Of a stretch of DNA of 64,000 nt, positions 47,801 through 57,100 are shown piece by piece; the first letter of the stretch is position 1, and the number at the start of each line of letters is the position of its first letter. The position numbers were made by a program, and so were the translations under genes. Below the pieces are notes generated by a model that saw nothing but the letters and a program-made list of their open reading frames with translations, was not told the DNA's origin and ran no database searches. Source of the stretch: an uncultured Ignavibacteriota bacterium (lineage in GTDB: Bacteria; Bacteroidota; Ignavibacteria; UBA10030; UBA8401); NCBI GenBank assembly GCA_903861125.1, contig CAIOTF010000017.1, positions 360,757 through 424,756 on the forward strand, written 5' to 3'.

Positions 47801-48213
47801 TCAATTCCGCACAGAATATATTAGTGATCGCTGATACGGCAAACGGATCTGCAAAACAGATTTTTAACCTGGGGATGTCAAATATTGCGGCGATCGCATT
47901 GAATCCCGATGCAGTGGCAAAAATTATTGATAAGCAATCAATAGGAACACCACAATTTTCTCTGCTGCAGAATTATCCCAATCCATTTAATCCTTTAACG
48001 ATGATTAAATATTCAATCCCTACAACTTCAAAAGTAAAACTTATCGTGTACGATGCGCTTGGTAGAATTGTGCAGACATTAGCGGAGGGGATCAGACCGC
48101 AGGGATTGCATCAGGAGTATTTCGATGCTTCAGGTTTGGCCTCAGGCATCTATTACTACCGCATAACGGCAGGAAATTATTCTGAAACGAAGAAAATGCT
48201 TGTAATAAAATAG
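44860..48213 (+). CDS. Giant T9SS-secreted multidomain protein, copy 1
   Basis: 1117 aa. ATGs at 44860 and 44869 both precede a signal peptide (KIMHGLLFCFMISLLPG). Regions: an N-terminal Cys-containing jelly-roll-like domain (~28-165, NDECSSAIEIT and VWFKY), a conserved central region (~230-620) with PPDPMLAVGPNHVMVAV, a choice-of-anchor-type Ig domain (~645-740, INFGTKNIGTTSDTI), a propeller-like region (~750-1000, YATSGSTDGGKLYLVN), and a T9SS type A domain (NYPNPFNPLTMIKYSIP onward). It should be exported to the cell surface or medium. A close paralogue lies at 54160-57543. It begins 6 bp after glcF. Activity unknown. Confidence 0.82.
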   Translation: MNIMNKIMHGLLFCFMISLLPGNLIGQILNDECSSAIEITSLPFQIQQNTRLASPNNSDPALTCQDSIKNGKTVWFKYIADTSRYIVFNTVGSEPVAEYDVIMAMFVGTCGNLSEIKCNDDTLDTRQSALGEYVTAGTTYYIMIGEWGGGGTNGGVPTGGDLLLKVYAPEIPPLYRGPKNGIANNGVVTNTDNFLSIKEIPVSRPKIKKPNVNEHIEKLPPPRNIISPSGPYGSNYVEDRTERSVYSGISRPVAIQDFEGMPQTNFIPPDPMLAVGPNHVMVAVNSTFRIFDKSGNILKTIDADAWFDQVVSGASTFDPILMYDHYDQRWIYVMLHVDDAQKKAYILLGVSDDSNPLGLWYNWGMPSNMLGDSVVSNWTDYARVGFDKDAIYITGNQFGFTSSFSYSKLRIIPKKQLYQNNSHAITWKDFWDFRDPDNLQTIIFGLRPSISFGNSGKQFLLNDSPYFYGTFFTLWSVDSVLLNPVITGTNVPVVQYFPSPDADQREGSRIPIETFGADIRNEPIYRDSALWAVHAVASGTDKQYSSVRYLKFDPFNKKTIDDVSFGLEGYWHSYPALMVNANGDMTITYSRSGLEEYIGAYMTGRKKDDPPGLSQSVAVRDGRGNYTVDYNSGRNRWGDYSGIGLDPSDGISIWTHTEFAAAKNRWGTWVARTLMGPVSGSKLTTDRSFINFGTKNIGTTSDTITITLTNDGVDTLTLTSLSTTTKNFKIISPLIFPLKIPSLATFSLKIYFAPESAGVLSDSIMYCLSQPCSAYKTLASLTGTGFQIVPAQPGTMYATSGSTDGGKLYLVNTFTGAVSFIANSGLGQVTSLRVHPVTKQLIGLDPTGSVNGGELYRISLSGTGLQKISTVAITNLKGLTFIDDSLAYMADFNGRIFRVNIYTGAVTQRATTGLRIGGLALNPVDGSLWFCLRATSGVLDGIYKYNFTTDTPVLIGQTGLGISNADLLFDKNGLLYVLAGINSAQNILVIADTANGSAKQIFNLGMSNIAAIALNPDAVAKIIDKQSIGTPQFSLLQNYPNPFNPLTMIKYSIPTTSKVKLIVYDALGRIVQTLAEGIRPQGLHQEYFDASGLASGIYYYRITAGNYSETKKMLVIK

Positions 48214-48268
48214 TGCCAGACGAATAAAAATCTGTATTGTTCTTTTCTCAATCTTCGTATATTTAAAA

Positions 48269-48799
48269 GTGATTCGAAAATATATTTCCATATGTTTGCT
48301 TGTTGTATTCATGTTCGATGCCGGCGGATTTATTTTCGGCTGGCATCTGCGGCAATGGATCCATACTGTCGTTATTGATAACTTCATCCATTCCGGAACG
48401 TTTTCTACCGATCTAACAGTCATCCATCTCACCAAAGATCAATTCGACGCTGTTAAAATTCATGACAGAGAATTCAAACTCAACAATGCCATGTATGATG
48501 TTGTTTGGAATGAACAAAACGGAAACGAACTGACGCTCTACTGTTTTCGTGATACCGGTGAAGAGAATCTGATTATTGAATTTATAGGTTTCATTGCGAA
48601 GAAAACGAGTGAGAGTAATTCACCCATTAACATTACCATGCAGTCTTTACTCGTAGGTTTCTGCTTCTTCACTCCCGAACTCACCGTACAGGTTCATTTA
48701 CGGAGTGCAAAACAAGAGCTTCCTTTCGCCATGCTGCGCGAACCGCTGTTCCAATCAAAACGTGTTGATATCCCTCCGCCGCGTACATTTTCCGTATAA
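48269..48799 (+). CDS. Small membrane-anchored protein upstream of TonB receptor
   Basis: 176 aa starting with GTG. One N-terminal hydrophobic segment (residues ~5-23, SICLLVVFMFDAGGFIFG) is followed by a mixed alpha/beta region without Cys motifs and a C-terminal tail with DIPPPRTFSV. Family not recognised. Small proteins of this kind, with proline-rich tails, occur directly before TonB-dependent receptors in Bacteroidota; a role with the receptor gene 133 bp downstream is inference. A second hydrophobic stretch (SLLVGFCFFTPELTVQV) may be a strand or a helix. Confidence 0.6.
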   Translation: MIRKYISICLLVVFMFDAGGFIFGWHLRQWIHTVVIDNFIHSGTFSTDLTVIHLTKDQFDAVKIHDREFKLNNAMYDVVWNEQNGNELTLYCFRDTGEENLIIEFIGFIAKKTSESNSPINITMQSLLVGFCFFTPELTVQVHLRSAKQELPFAMLREPLFQSKRVDIPPPRTFSV

Positions 48800-48932
48800 A
48801 TATTTCTCTTTAAAATATTTTTCTTTTACAAGCATGTTTGTTCCGTATTTGTTGTTGAATACGGTCTACAGAACATTGATTGAAAATATTTTACTGCTAA
48901 GAATTACATTCATTATTTAAAAAGGAAAATGT

Positions 48933-51053
48933 ATGAAACAACATATCATGATTGTGCTCTTTACCGGATTGATCATCACCGGACTATCGGCACAAGAGAA
49001 CGTTAATATAGGTTCAAATGACAGTACCAAAAATTATCAAATGGACGAAATGGTCGTTACCGGGACCCGTACTTTGAAAAAAATCATTGATGTCCCGTAT
49101 TCAGTGGAACGCATCAACAATAGTGAATACAGGTTTGAAAAAAAGAATTCCGTTAGCGATATTTTGGGAGGTGTACCGGGATTGTTCTTCCAGAATAGAT
49201 ATGGAAATCACGACGTACGGATTTCCATTCGCGGATTCGGGTCCCGCTCAAATTCGGGGATACGCGGTGTCCGCATTTTGCTGGATGATATACCGGAATC
49301 AGAGCCTGATGGACAATCCCGTATAGAAGCGCTTGATTTTCAGTCAATCGGCAGGATCGAAGTTGTGAAAGGAAATGCTTCCTCATTATATCCTAACGCT
49401 CCTGGCGGAGTCATTAATTTCTTCAATGATATCGATTTCACCCAAAGTCATGTGATTCAGTTCAATGAATTTGCTTCGTTCAATACGCGAAACAACGGCA
49501 TCAAGATGGGATTGAAAGGGGACGGTTATAAATTTCTTGCCACTCTCACTCACCATACGGCTCAAGGATACCGACCGCATAGTTATGACTATTGGAATAT
49601 TGTGAATTCTGTCTATGAAACGTCTCCGAACGAAAATTCAAAATTGTCTGTGCTCTTTTACTATGTGGATGGTATCATCAAACTTCCGGGTTCTTTAACA
49701 CAAGCACAATATTCAGCTGATCCAATGATGGGTAATCCGCGTGACCTAAAAAACGATGCTAAACGTGTGACAAAAAAAGGAAGGATCGGTGTCCGATATG
49801 ATACATTCTTTGGGGATAATAGAAACGACGAACTTGAAATCACCGGATATGGCACCGTGAAATATTTTGAACGTACCGCAGGCACGTATAGAATATTCAA
49901 TCGGAATGGTTTCGGAGGCACAGGACGATGGATCCATAAATCTTCCATCTTTGACTTACCGCTCGAAGTTTCGCTTGGAACCGATCTTTTCCACCAATAC
50001 GGACCGATAGAAGAATATCCTAATCTTGGCGGCAAACAGGGCGACGGTATTTCTGCAATAACTGATGAAACGATCGACAATATCGGTTTCTATGTTTCAT
50101 CCACTCTGTCATTGGTACCGGATAAAATCGATATGCTGTTCACCGGACGTGAAGACAAGGTCGTCTTTAACAGTGTCGATCGAAATCTTACAGTAACAAA
50201 TTCAAACCGTATTTTTGAAAAATTCACTCCGAAGATGTCTCTAAATTATAAATTGACTCCGGTTGTAGGTCTCTTCACATCGTTTGGATATTCTTTTGAT
50301 TCACCGGCATTCAATGAATTGGATAACTATCCACTCAATTCTAATCCTCAGAAACTTTTGAATCCGGATCTTAAACCTCAATACTCTCAGAATTTTGAAG
50401 TGGGGACAAAAGGAGTTCTGATGAATTCGGGTGAATATTTTACCCGGACAAAATTCGAGATGGTTTTCTTTAACAGCATTATTCAGGATGAGATCATACC
50501 TTTTTCAATAGGATCCGGAGTCTTTTTTAGAAATGCTGCAGAAACAAAACGTTCTGGTGTTGAATATGGTATTACAACGGATGTTGTGAAAGGTTTAACG
50601 TTTAATCTTTCGTATACTTACTCTGGATTTACATATAATAAATACGTTGCTCGAACTTATAATTCTGCAGGCGATACCATTATCGATAAGAACTTTTCAG
50701 GGAAAGTAGTGCCAAGCGTTCCTAAACACAATCTATTCACCAGTCTTGCATATCAAAAACAATTTGCCGATAACGTAACAGGATTTATGAAAACGAATTT
50801 CAATTTCGTAAATGGAATGTTTGTGAATGATGAGAATTCCGCAAAGTCCGGTGATTATCAAATTGTCAGCGGCACGATCGGGACCGATATCAACTCAGGC
50901 GGATTTAGTTTTCTTTTCTCCTGCGGGATTAATAATATTTTTAATAAGTCTCATGTGGCATTCATCAATATCAACTCGGATCGAAAAGAATATTATGAAG
51001 CAGGCGAGCCAAGAAACTATTTTGCTTCGCTGAACATAGGATATACATTATAA
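48933..51053 (+). CDS. TonB-dependent outer-membrane receptor
   Basis: 706 aa. A signal peptide (MKQHIMIVLFTGLIITGLSA) precedes a TonB-box-like DEMVVTGTRTLKK and the plug domain (about 45-165, with RISIRGFGSRSNSGIRG and GNASSLYPNAPGGVINF). The beta barrel ends with YFASLNIGYTL, a typical terminal strand. The family takes up iron chelates, cobalamin, metals or sugars with energy from TonB. The substrate is not obvious; the plug resembles the Fe-siderophore/FecA-like group. AAAGGAAA precedes the ATG. The next gene begins 1 bp after its stop. Confidence 0.92.
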   Translation: MKQHIMIVLFTGLIITGLSAQENVNIGSNDSTKNYQMDEMVVTGTRTLKKIIDVPYSVERINNSEYRFEKKNSVSDILGGVPGLFFQNRYGNHDVRISIRGFGSRSNSGIRGVRILLDDIPESEPDGQSRIEALDFQSIGRIEVVKGNASSLYPNAPGGVINFFNDIDFTQSHVIQFNEFASFNTRNNGIKMGLKGDGYKFLATLTHHTAQGYRPHSYDYWNIVNSVYETSPNENSKLSVLFYYVDGIIKLPGSLTQAQYSADPMMGNPRDLKNDAKRVTKKGRIGVRYDTFFGDNRNDELEITGYGTVKYFERTAGTYRIFNRNGFGGTGRWIHKSSIFDLPLEVSLGTDLFHQYGPIEEYPNLGGKQGDGISAITDETIDNIGFYVSSTLSLVPDKIDMLFTGREDKVVFNSVDRNLTVTNSNRIFEKFTPKMSLNYKLTPVVGLFTSFGYSFDSPAFNELDNYPLNSNPQKLLNPDLKPQYSQNFEVGTKGVLMNSGEYFTRTKFEMVFFNSIIQDEIIPFSIGSGVFFRNAAETKRSGVEYGITTDVVKGLTFNLSYTYSGFTYNKYVARTYNSAGDTIIDKNFSGKVVPSVPKHNLFTSLAYQKQFADNVTGFMKTNFNFVNGMFVNDENSAKSGDYQIVSGTIGTDINSGGFSFLFSCGINNIFNKSHVAFININSDRKEYYEAGEPRNYFASLNIGYTL

Positions 51054-51054
51054 A

Positions 51055-52677
51055 ATGCCACTTCAATTTAAACGAATAGTGATTATATCGACATGTGTCG
51101 TCAATTGTGTTTTTGCACAGTTGACTGCACGTAATATTTCATCCCTTTATCAAAATTACAGGATTTATCCCAGCGCAATAACGCAGACTGAAGTATTTGT
51201 TGTGCAGCATCCGTTAAACGCAAACCTGCTTTTTTCCAGTGCGAACACAATCAATCTCGCCACGGGATTCATCAGCGAAGGGATCTATATTTCGAACGAT
51301 GGCGGTATCACCTGGAGCGGATCGGACACATGCAAAACCGGAAATACTACGCTGTTCCACCGCGGAGATCCGGGAATTGCTATCGACAAAAATGGGAAAT
51401 TTATTTTGACGCGATTGGGTTTTCAAGACGGATTGTTCTCTCATTTTTCTACGGACAACGGCGTTACTTGGTCGTCACAACGGACCATTGCACTTGAACG
51501 GCAGGATAGGGCGACGACTGTAAGTGACAATAATCTGAATAGTAATTATTACGGCCGTTCATACACAGCATATGTTGAATTTCTTCCTCCATTTCCGGTT
51601 AAACTGTCATTTACGACAGACGGAGGATCTTCATGGTCATTCCCGCTGCAAGTGAATAATCCTTCACAACGAAGTCAAGGTGCGGAATTATGTATCGGCA
51701 TCGACAGTACAATCTTTGCCATTTGGGCCGGTGTTCTAGCGGTATCACCGTACACGGAAGATTTCATCGGATTTGCCAGATCGGATAATGGTGGGATTAC
51801 ATGGAATGTGAATGAACAAGTGATCGACATGAATGGCATACAGGGAGTCATGACTCAAAAGGCATCAATTCGTGTAAACGGACTGCCGAAACTTGATGTT
51901 GACCGAACAAACGGAAGCCGTCGCGGTTGGATCTATATTGTAACCGCACAAAAAAATTTATCTCCTGCGGGTAGTGATCCTGATATCATACTGTACCGTT
52001 CCTCAAATAACGGTGGGTCGTGGTCGCAGGGGATACGGGTCAATCAAGACCCTTTGAACAATGGCAAGATTCAATACTTTCCTGCAATTCATATTGACAA
52101 TGCGGGAGGCGTCAATGTGTTGTATTACGACGACAGATTTACAACAAGTGATTCTACAGGAATAGTAATGTCACGTTCAACGGACGGAGGAACAACGTGG
52201 AACGATTTTCAAATTGGTGATCATAATTTCAAACCGCAATCCATCGGCGGACTTGGTCAGGGTTATCAGGGAGACAATATTTCGATTGCAAGCGTCGGAT
52301 CAACACTGATCCCGTTATGGATGGATAATTCAAGCGGATTGTATCAAGTGTGGACGGCAAGAGTTCCAATCTCGTCGCTTGTATCTGTGAATGCTCCAAA
52401 ACAAATTCCTGCGGAATTTCGGCTTGAACAAAACTTTCCAAATCCTTTCAATCCATCGACGACAATAATATATCATATTCCTGAACAGTCATTTGTTTCG
52501 TTAACACTGTACGATGTGCTCGGGAATAAGATAGAAACACTTGTTCAGCGTGAACAATCTGCAGGCGAACATTATGTGAATTTTTCTGCACAAAATGTAT
52601 TGTCGAGCGGAGTATACTTTTACAGATTGGATGCAGGGAAGTATTCTGCGTATAAAAAACTTATGATTCTAAAATAA
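51055..52677 (+). CDS. Secreted sialidase-like Asp-box protein with T9SS domain
   Basis: 540 aa. The signal region is IVIISTCVVNCVFAQ. Six BNR/Asp-box repeats of the type SxDxGxxW are visible (SNDGGITWSG, STDNGVTWSS, TTDGGSSWSF, SDNGGITWNV, SSNNGGSWSQ, STDGGTTWND), as in six-bladed exo-sialidase-like propellers. The C-terminus NFPNPFNPSTTIIYHIPE to YKKLMILK is a T9SS type A sorting domain. The catalytic Arg triad of true sialidases cannot be confirmed by eye, so glycosidase activity is uncertain. It lies 1 bp after the TonB receptor and is convergent with the next gene (7 bp between stops). Confidence 0.8.
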   Translation: MPLQFKRIVIISTCVVNCVFAQLTARNISSLYQNYRIYPSAITQTEVFVVQHPLNANLLFSSANTINLATGFISEGIYISNDGGITWSGSDTCKTGNTTLFHRGDPGIAIDKNGKFILTRLGFQDGLFSHFSTDNGVTWSSQRTIALERQDRATTVSDNNLNSNYYGRSYTAYVEFLPPFPVKLSFTTDGGSSWSFPLQVNNPSQRSQGAELCIGIDSTIFAIWAGVLAVSPYTEDFIGFARSDNGGITWNVNEQVIDMNGIQGVMTQKASIRVNGLPKLDVDRTNGSRRGWIYIVTAQKNLSPAGSDPDIILYRSSNNGGSWSQGIRVNQDPLNNGKIQYFPAIHIDNAGGVNVLYYDDRFTTSDSTGIVMSRSTDGGTTWNDFQIGDHNFKPQSIGGLGQGYQGDNISIASVGSTLIPLWMDNSSGLYQVWTARVPISSLVSVNAPKQIPAEFRLEQNFPNPFNPSTTIIYHIPEQSFVSLTLYDVLGNKIETLVQREQSAGEHYVNFSAQNVLSSGVYFYRLDAGKYSAYKKLMILK

Positions 52678-52684
52678 CGTTCTT

Positions 52685-54004
52685 TTACTTCTGCAAGATC
52701 ATTTTTCCGCACTGAACAAACTGATCGGCAGCAAGACGGTAGAAATAGATACCGCTGCTTGCATTGCCTGAATTCCATCTGATGGTATGTATGCCTTCCT
52801 GTTGTTCAGTATCGATTAATGTTTCAATACTACGGCCTAAGATATCATAAATAGTAATCGACACTTTTGTTCTTTTAGGAAGGTCATAAGAGATCGATGT
52901 GGTTCCGTTAAATGGATTGGGAAAGTTCTGTCCAACATAAAAGCGCAGATCATTTTTCTTTTCGGAACCGATAGAAAGAATATTCGGATTGAACTTGAAC
53001 AATGCACCGTTACGGCCAACCATATATCCTGTTCGCTCATCGGGGAAAGAAATGTCGTACACTGCAGTTTGCTGCGGAACAATAATTTGCTGCCACGTTA
53101 AACCCTGGTCGGTTGTCTTAAGGCACATTGCGGCTATTCCCATGGGAACCCATCCCTCTGTTGGAGTTCGAAAAGCAAATGCAGTGGGTTCTCCCCAAAT
53201 CGTCGTGTTTTCGAAAGTCCAGTTAATGCCTCCGTCAATAGTCCGTAAAAATCCGGCACCCGATTGGTCTATATCACTCATACCGCAATACACATGCAGA
53301 GAATCAAAATAGTGAAGATTAAATACAGGATCTCCGCTAACAATCTTCGAACGCCACGTTTCGCCACCATCGGTCGTTCGCCAAATCACGCCGGCTATTT
53401 CTAGTTGACCTCCTACAGCGTATCCGTACGATTTGCTGTAAAATTTTATTTTGTATATAGGAAATTTGTGTCCCGAACTGTCACTTACTTTGTACCACGT
53501 TTTTCCGCCATTGATTGTTTTAACAATGGTACCGTACGAACCGCCCATAAATCCCGTTAAGGAATCAAGAAAGACGATTGAACGGAAAATTGTACTGTCA
53601 AATCGTTGTATACTCCAGGTTTGTCCGCCGTTCGTAGTGTGTAAAATATTTGAGCCGAACCACGAAGTATCATCAACTGGATATTGAAATTCAATAGACC
53701 AGAGATCATTTACATTGCGAACGAAAATATCTGGAATTTCACCTTTTCTGTCTTGAATAACCTGATTCCATTTTACACCGCCGTTTGTCGTGTTCATTAA
53801 CGTGCCGTTATGTCCGGCGATCCAGCCCCTAACACTGTCAATAAAATAGACTCTGCTGAGAGTATTTTGTGTTGGTTTTGGGAGAGCGGACCAGTAGGGA
53901 ATCTGCAAAGAAAATGCATTAGACTGTATACAAAGAAGAAAGATCAATACTTCGATGAGTTTCACAGATTTTCGAGATTCACCAGTATGCGAATTGTTGT
54001 TCAT
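52685..54004 (-). CDS. Secreted YCF48-like repeat protein with T9SS domain
   Basis: 439 aa from the ATG at 54004; a TTG at 54016 could add four residues. Hydrophobic signal LIEVLIFLLCIQSNAFS. Repeats with TNGGxxW/TxDGGxTW turns (TTNGGQTWSI, TINGGKTWYKV, TTDGGETWRS, TIDGGINWTF, TTDQGLTWQQ) match YCF48/photosystem-assembly-like propellers, which in non-photosynthetic bacteria are secreted proteins of unknown role. The C-terminus (NFPNPFNGTTSISYDLPK to CGKMILQK) is a T9SS sorting domain. It is convergent with the Asp-box gene, with no visible hairpin between them. Confidence 0.8.
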   Translation of the reverse strand: MNNNSHTGESRKSVKLIEVLIFLLCIQSNAFSLQIPYWSALPKPTQNTLSRVYFIDSVRGWIAGHNGTLMNTTNGGVKWNQVIQDRKGEIPDIFVRNVNDLWSIEFQYPVDDTSWFGSNILHTTNGGQTWSIQRFDSTIFRSIVFLDSLTGFMGGSYGTIVKTINGGKTWYKVSDSSGHKFPIYKIKFYSKSYGYAVGGQLEIAGVIWRTTDGGETWRSKIVSGDPVFNLHYFDSLHVYCGMSDIDQSGAGFLRTIDGGINWTFENTTIWGEPTAFAFRTPTEGWVPMGIAAMCLKTTDQGLTWQQIIVPQQTAVYDISFPDERTGYMVGRNGALFKFNPNILSIGSEKKNDLRFYVGQNFPNPFNGTTSISYDLPKRTKVSITIYDILGRSIETLIDTEQQEGIHTIRWNSGNASSGIYFYRLAADQFVQCGKMILQK

Positions 54005-54159
54005 ATCTGTTACCAATATAAAAAAAACATACTAATTCCTCAGACGGTTAAACATAATTATTTTCAAAATAGTAAATGCATGCTTTACTTTGTAAGTCAC
54101 TAACCCTATATTCAGATAAAGCTATCGTATTCCATTCACCATCATAAACAGGAGGTTCA

Positions 54160-57100
54160 ATGAGACTAATCAATTACTATGTCTCTTGCTGCATTTTACT
54201 CATCTCGTCATTTGCGTTTGCACAGGCACCGAATGATGAATGCGCCACCGCAACAGTAGTTACGGCGCTTCCATACAACACGACACAAAATACGAGATTA
54301 GCAACTGTGAACGTGAATGACCCGAACATGAACGGCACATGCAACGATTCCGCCGCGTTAGGGAAATCTGTCTGGTACAAATATACACCGGATGTCGACC
54401 GGTTTGTGTACATCAGTACAATTGGGAGCACACCCGCAACAGATTTTGATATTATGATGGGTGTTTATACAGGAACATGCGGTTCACTCACGCAAGTTGG
54501 CTGTAATGACGATGCTCAAAGTACGCGCCAATCCGAATTGTTCATGAAAGTAACAGGCGGGACGACATACTACATACTTGTCGGTGAATGGCATGGCGGA
54601 GGAACAAGCGGCGGCGTTCCTACCGGAGGCGATCTGGTATTTAAAATATATGAAGGAGTAGCGCCTACATTTGTAAAAGGACCAAAATTCGGAACAGCAC
54701 CTGCCGGGGTTACAGTGAATACAAATAATTTCACGACCGCAATGGTTTCCGGCGATGAACCAGCGGTTGATAAAGGCATGGTAGTTCCGTATCACCCCGA
54801 CATCGTATTTCCGGCACTATCTACAATCGCACCGAACAAATATAAAAAAGAAATCAACGAAGCTGATCAAAAATCAAATTATGTAGAAGATGTAATTTCT
54901 CCTACTAATTCAGAAGTTTCAATTGGCCGTCCGGTTGTGCAAAAAGGATTTCAGGGTTTCCCCATGGGAAATTCTATTCCTCCCGATCCGATCATGGCTG
55001 TAGGCCCGAACAATGTTATAGTAATGGTGAATACTTCTTTCAGAATATTTGACAAAGCAGGAACGATACTCAAAACAATTACTGCTCAGAACTTTTTCAA
55101 TACTATTGCTCCAGGAACGGGTCCGAACGATCCGCAGATCATTTATGATCATTTTGCAAATCGCTGGGTAATGATGTGGATGACATCACCCACGGCAACA
55201 GACCATAAGCATCTCTTTGCCGTCTCCGAAAATTCAAATCCGATTGGTAACTGGTATCAATGGAGTACGTCAGCAATTTCAGTTGGCGATTCACTGACAC
55301 CGAATTGGGGTGATTATCCTGCTCTTGGATATGATAGTGTTGCATTATATCTCACGTCACGTCAATTCTCTCTTTCAGCCGGCACATATGCGTACGCTAA
55401 ATTACGCATCATACCGAAAGCACAATTATATGCTAATACCGCTGCGACAATCACGTATTCGGATTTTTGGGATTTCAGAGATCCCGAACTTAACGTAGCC
55501 TTCGATGGTTTACGACCTACGAATGCTTATACGTACAACAACAAAGCATTCCTTTTCAATTTATCTCCTGTTTCGCCGGGGACTTATATGACCATGTGGA
55601 CATTAAGTGACCCGATTGGAGCCAATGCATTATTCACTACGGATAAGATCATTATTAACCAATTTTTATCGCCCCCTTCGCCGCAGCAGTTAGGCGGAGG
55701 AACGCCGGTATTGGAAAGCGGTGGAAGGAATATCCGGGCAAATGTGATCTATCGTGATAGTGCATTATGGCTTGTTCACTCTGTTGCGTCAGGATTGAAT
55801 AATGCATATTCAGCTGTTCGGTATGTGAAGGTCAACGCTTACTCGAAAGCAAAATTGGAAGACGTAGCATTTGGAGCAGCCGGTTATTGGTATCTTTATC
55901 CGGCAATTGCTGTGAATAAAAACCAGGATCTGATGGTGACATACTCACGTACCGGTCTCTCTGAATATGTAGGAGCCTATATCTCGGGAAGAAAAAAGAA
56001 TGATCCCGCAGGCTTATCAACAAGTGTAACCATGAAAGAAGGAGCGGGTAATTACGTTCTTACGTATGGCGGAACAAGAAATCGTTGGGGCGATTACAGC
56101 GGTATAGCTGTTGATCCTGCTGACCAGACAACAATGTGGGCGCACTCTGAATATGCATCCGGTGTTAATGCATGGGGTACATGGGTTTCCTCGGCAAAGA
56201 TCGGTCCGCTTGCAGGGGGTATCTTCTCTATCAACCGGTCGTTCCTTGAATTCGGGACGAAAAATGTCAATGTCTCAAGCGACACTCTGTCTCTCTTTAT
56301 TACAAACGATGGATTGGATACGTTATCGATTTCAAATATTTCCGTCCCATCAAGCAATTATTCGTTAATCGGGAAACCGGTAACTCCATATAAACTTCCG
56401 AGTGAAGGCGTTTTGGAAGTTAAGATATTTTTCAAACCGACATCCGGCGGACCGAAGAAGGATTCCATAATTTTTACGACAAGTGATCCGAATAACGCAA
56501 ACTTCAAATTCAGTTTATCGGGAGCAGGTTTCCAGATTCTGAAGGCTGTGCCTGGTACGTTATACGCAGCCTCAGGGAGCACAGATGGCGGAAACTTATA
56601 TGCAATCAACACGCTGAATGGTGCACCGTCGCTTCTCAGTAAGACGGCAATCTTGCAGATACACAGTTTACGTGTGCATCCCAAAACAAAAGAACTGATC
56701 GGTTATAATAATGCAGGTTCTTCCAGTGGCGGCGCATTCTTCCGTCTAAGTAGCGATGGTGTTAATATGCAGCAAATGTCGGTTACGAACACGGCAAACT
56801 TAAAAGGCCTTGCAATTTATAACGATTCGATGGCGTACACAGGAGCGTTCAGCGGTGCAATCTACACCGTGAATATGAATTCAGGTGTTCTCACGCAGAT
56901 CGGAACAAACGGTTCAGGACAGCGTCCAGGTGGTCTTGCAATTAATCCGGTGAACGGTACGTTATGGATGTCGCTGCGCAATACAGGAACCGGCGGCACT
57001 CAGGATAATATCTACAAAGTTGATAGAACAACAGGTTTATCGACATTAGTAGGAAAAGCGAATGTTGGCATCGGCATTGTTGATATCGTGTTTGATAAGA

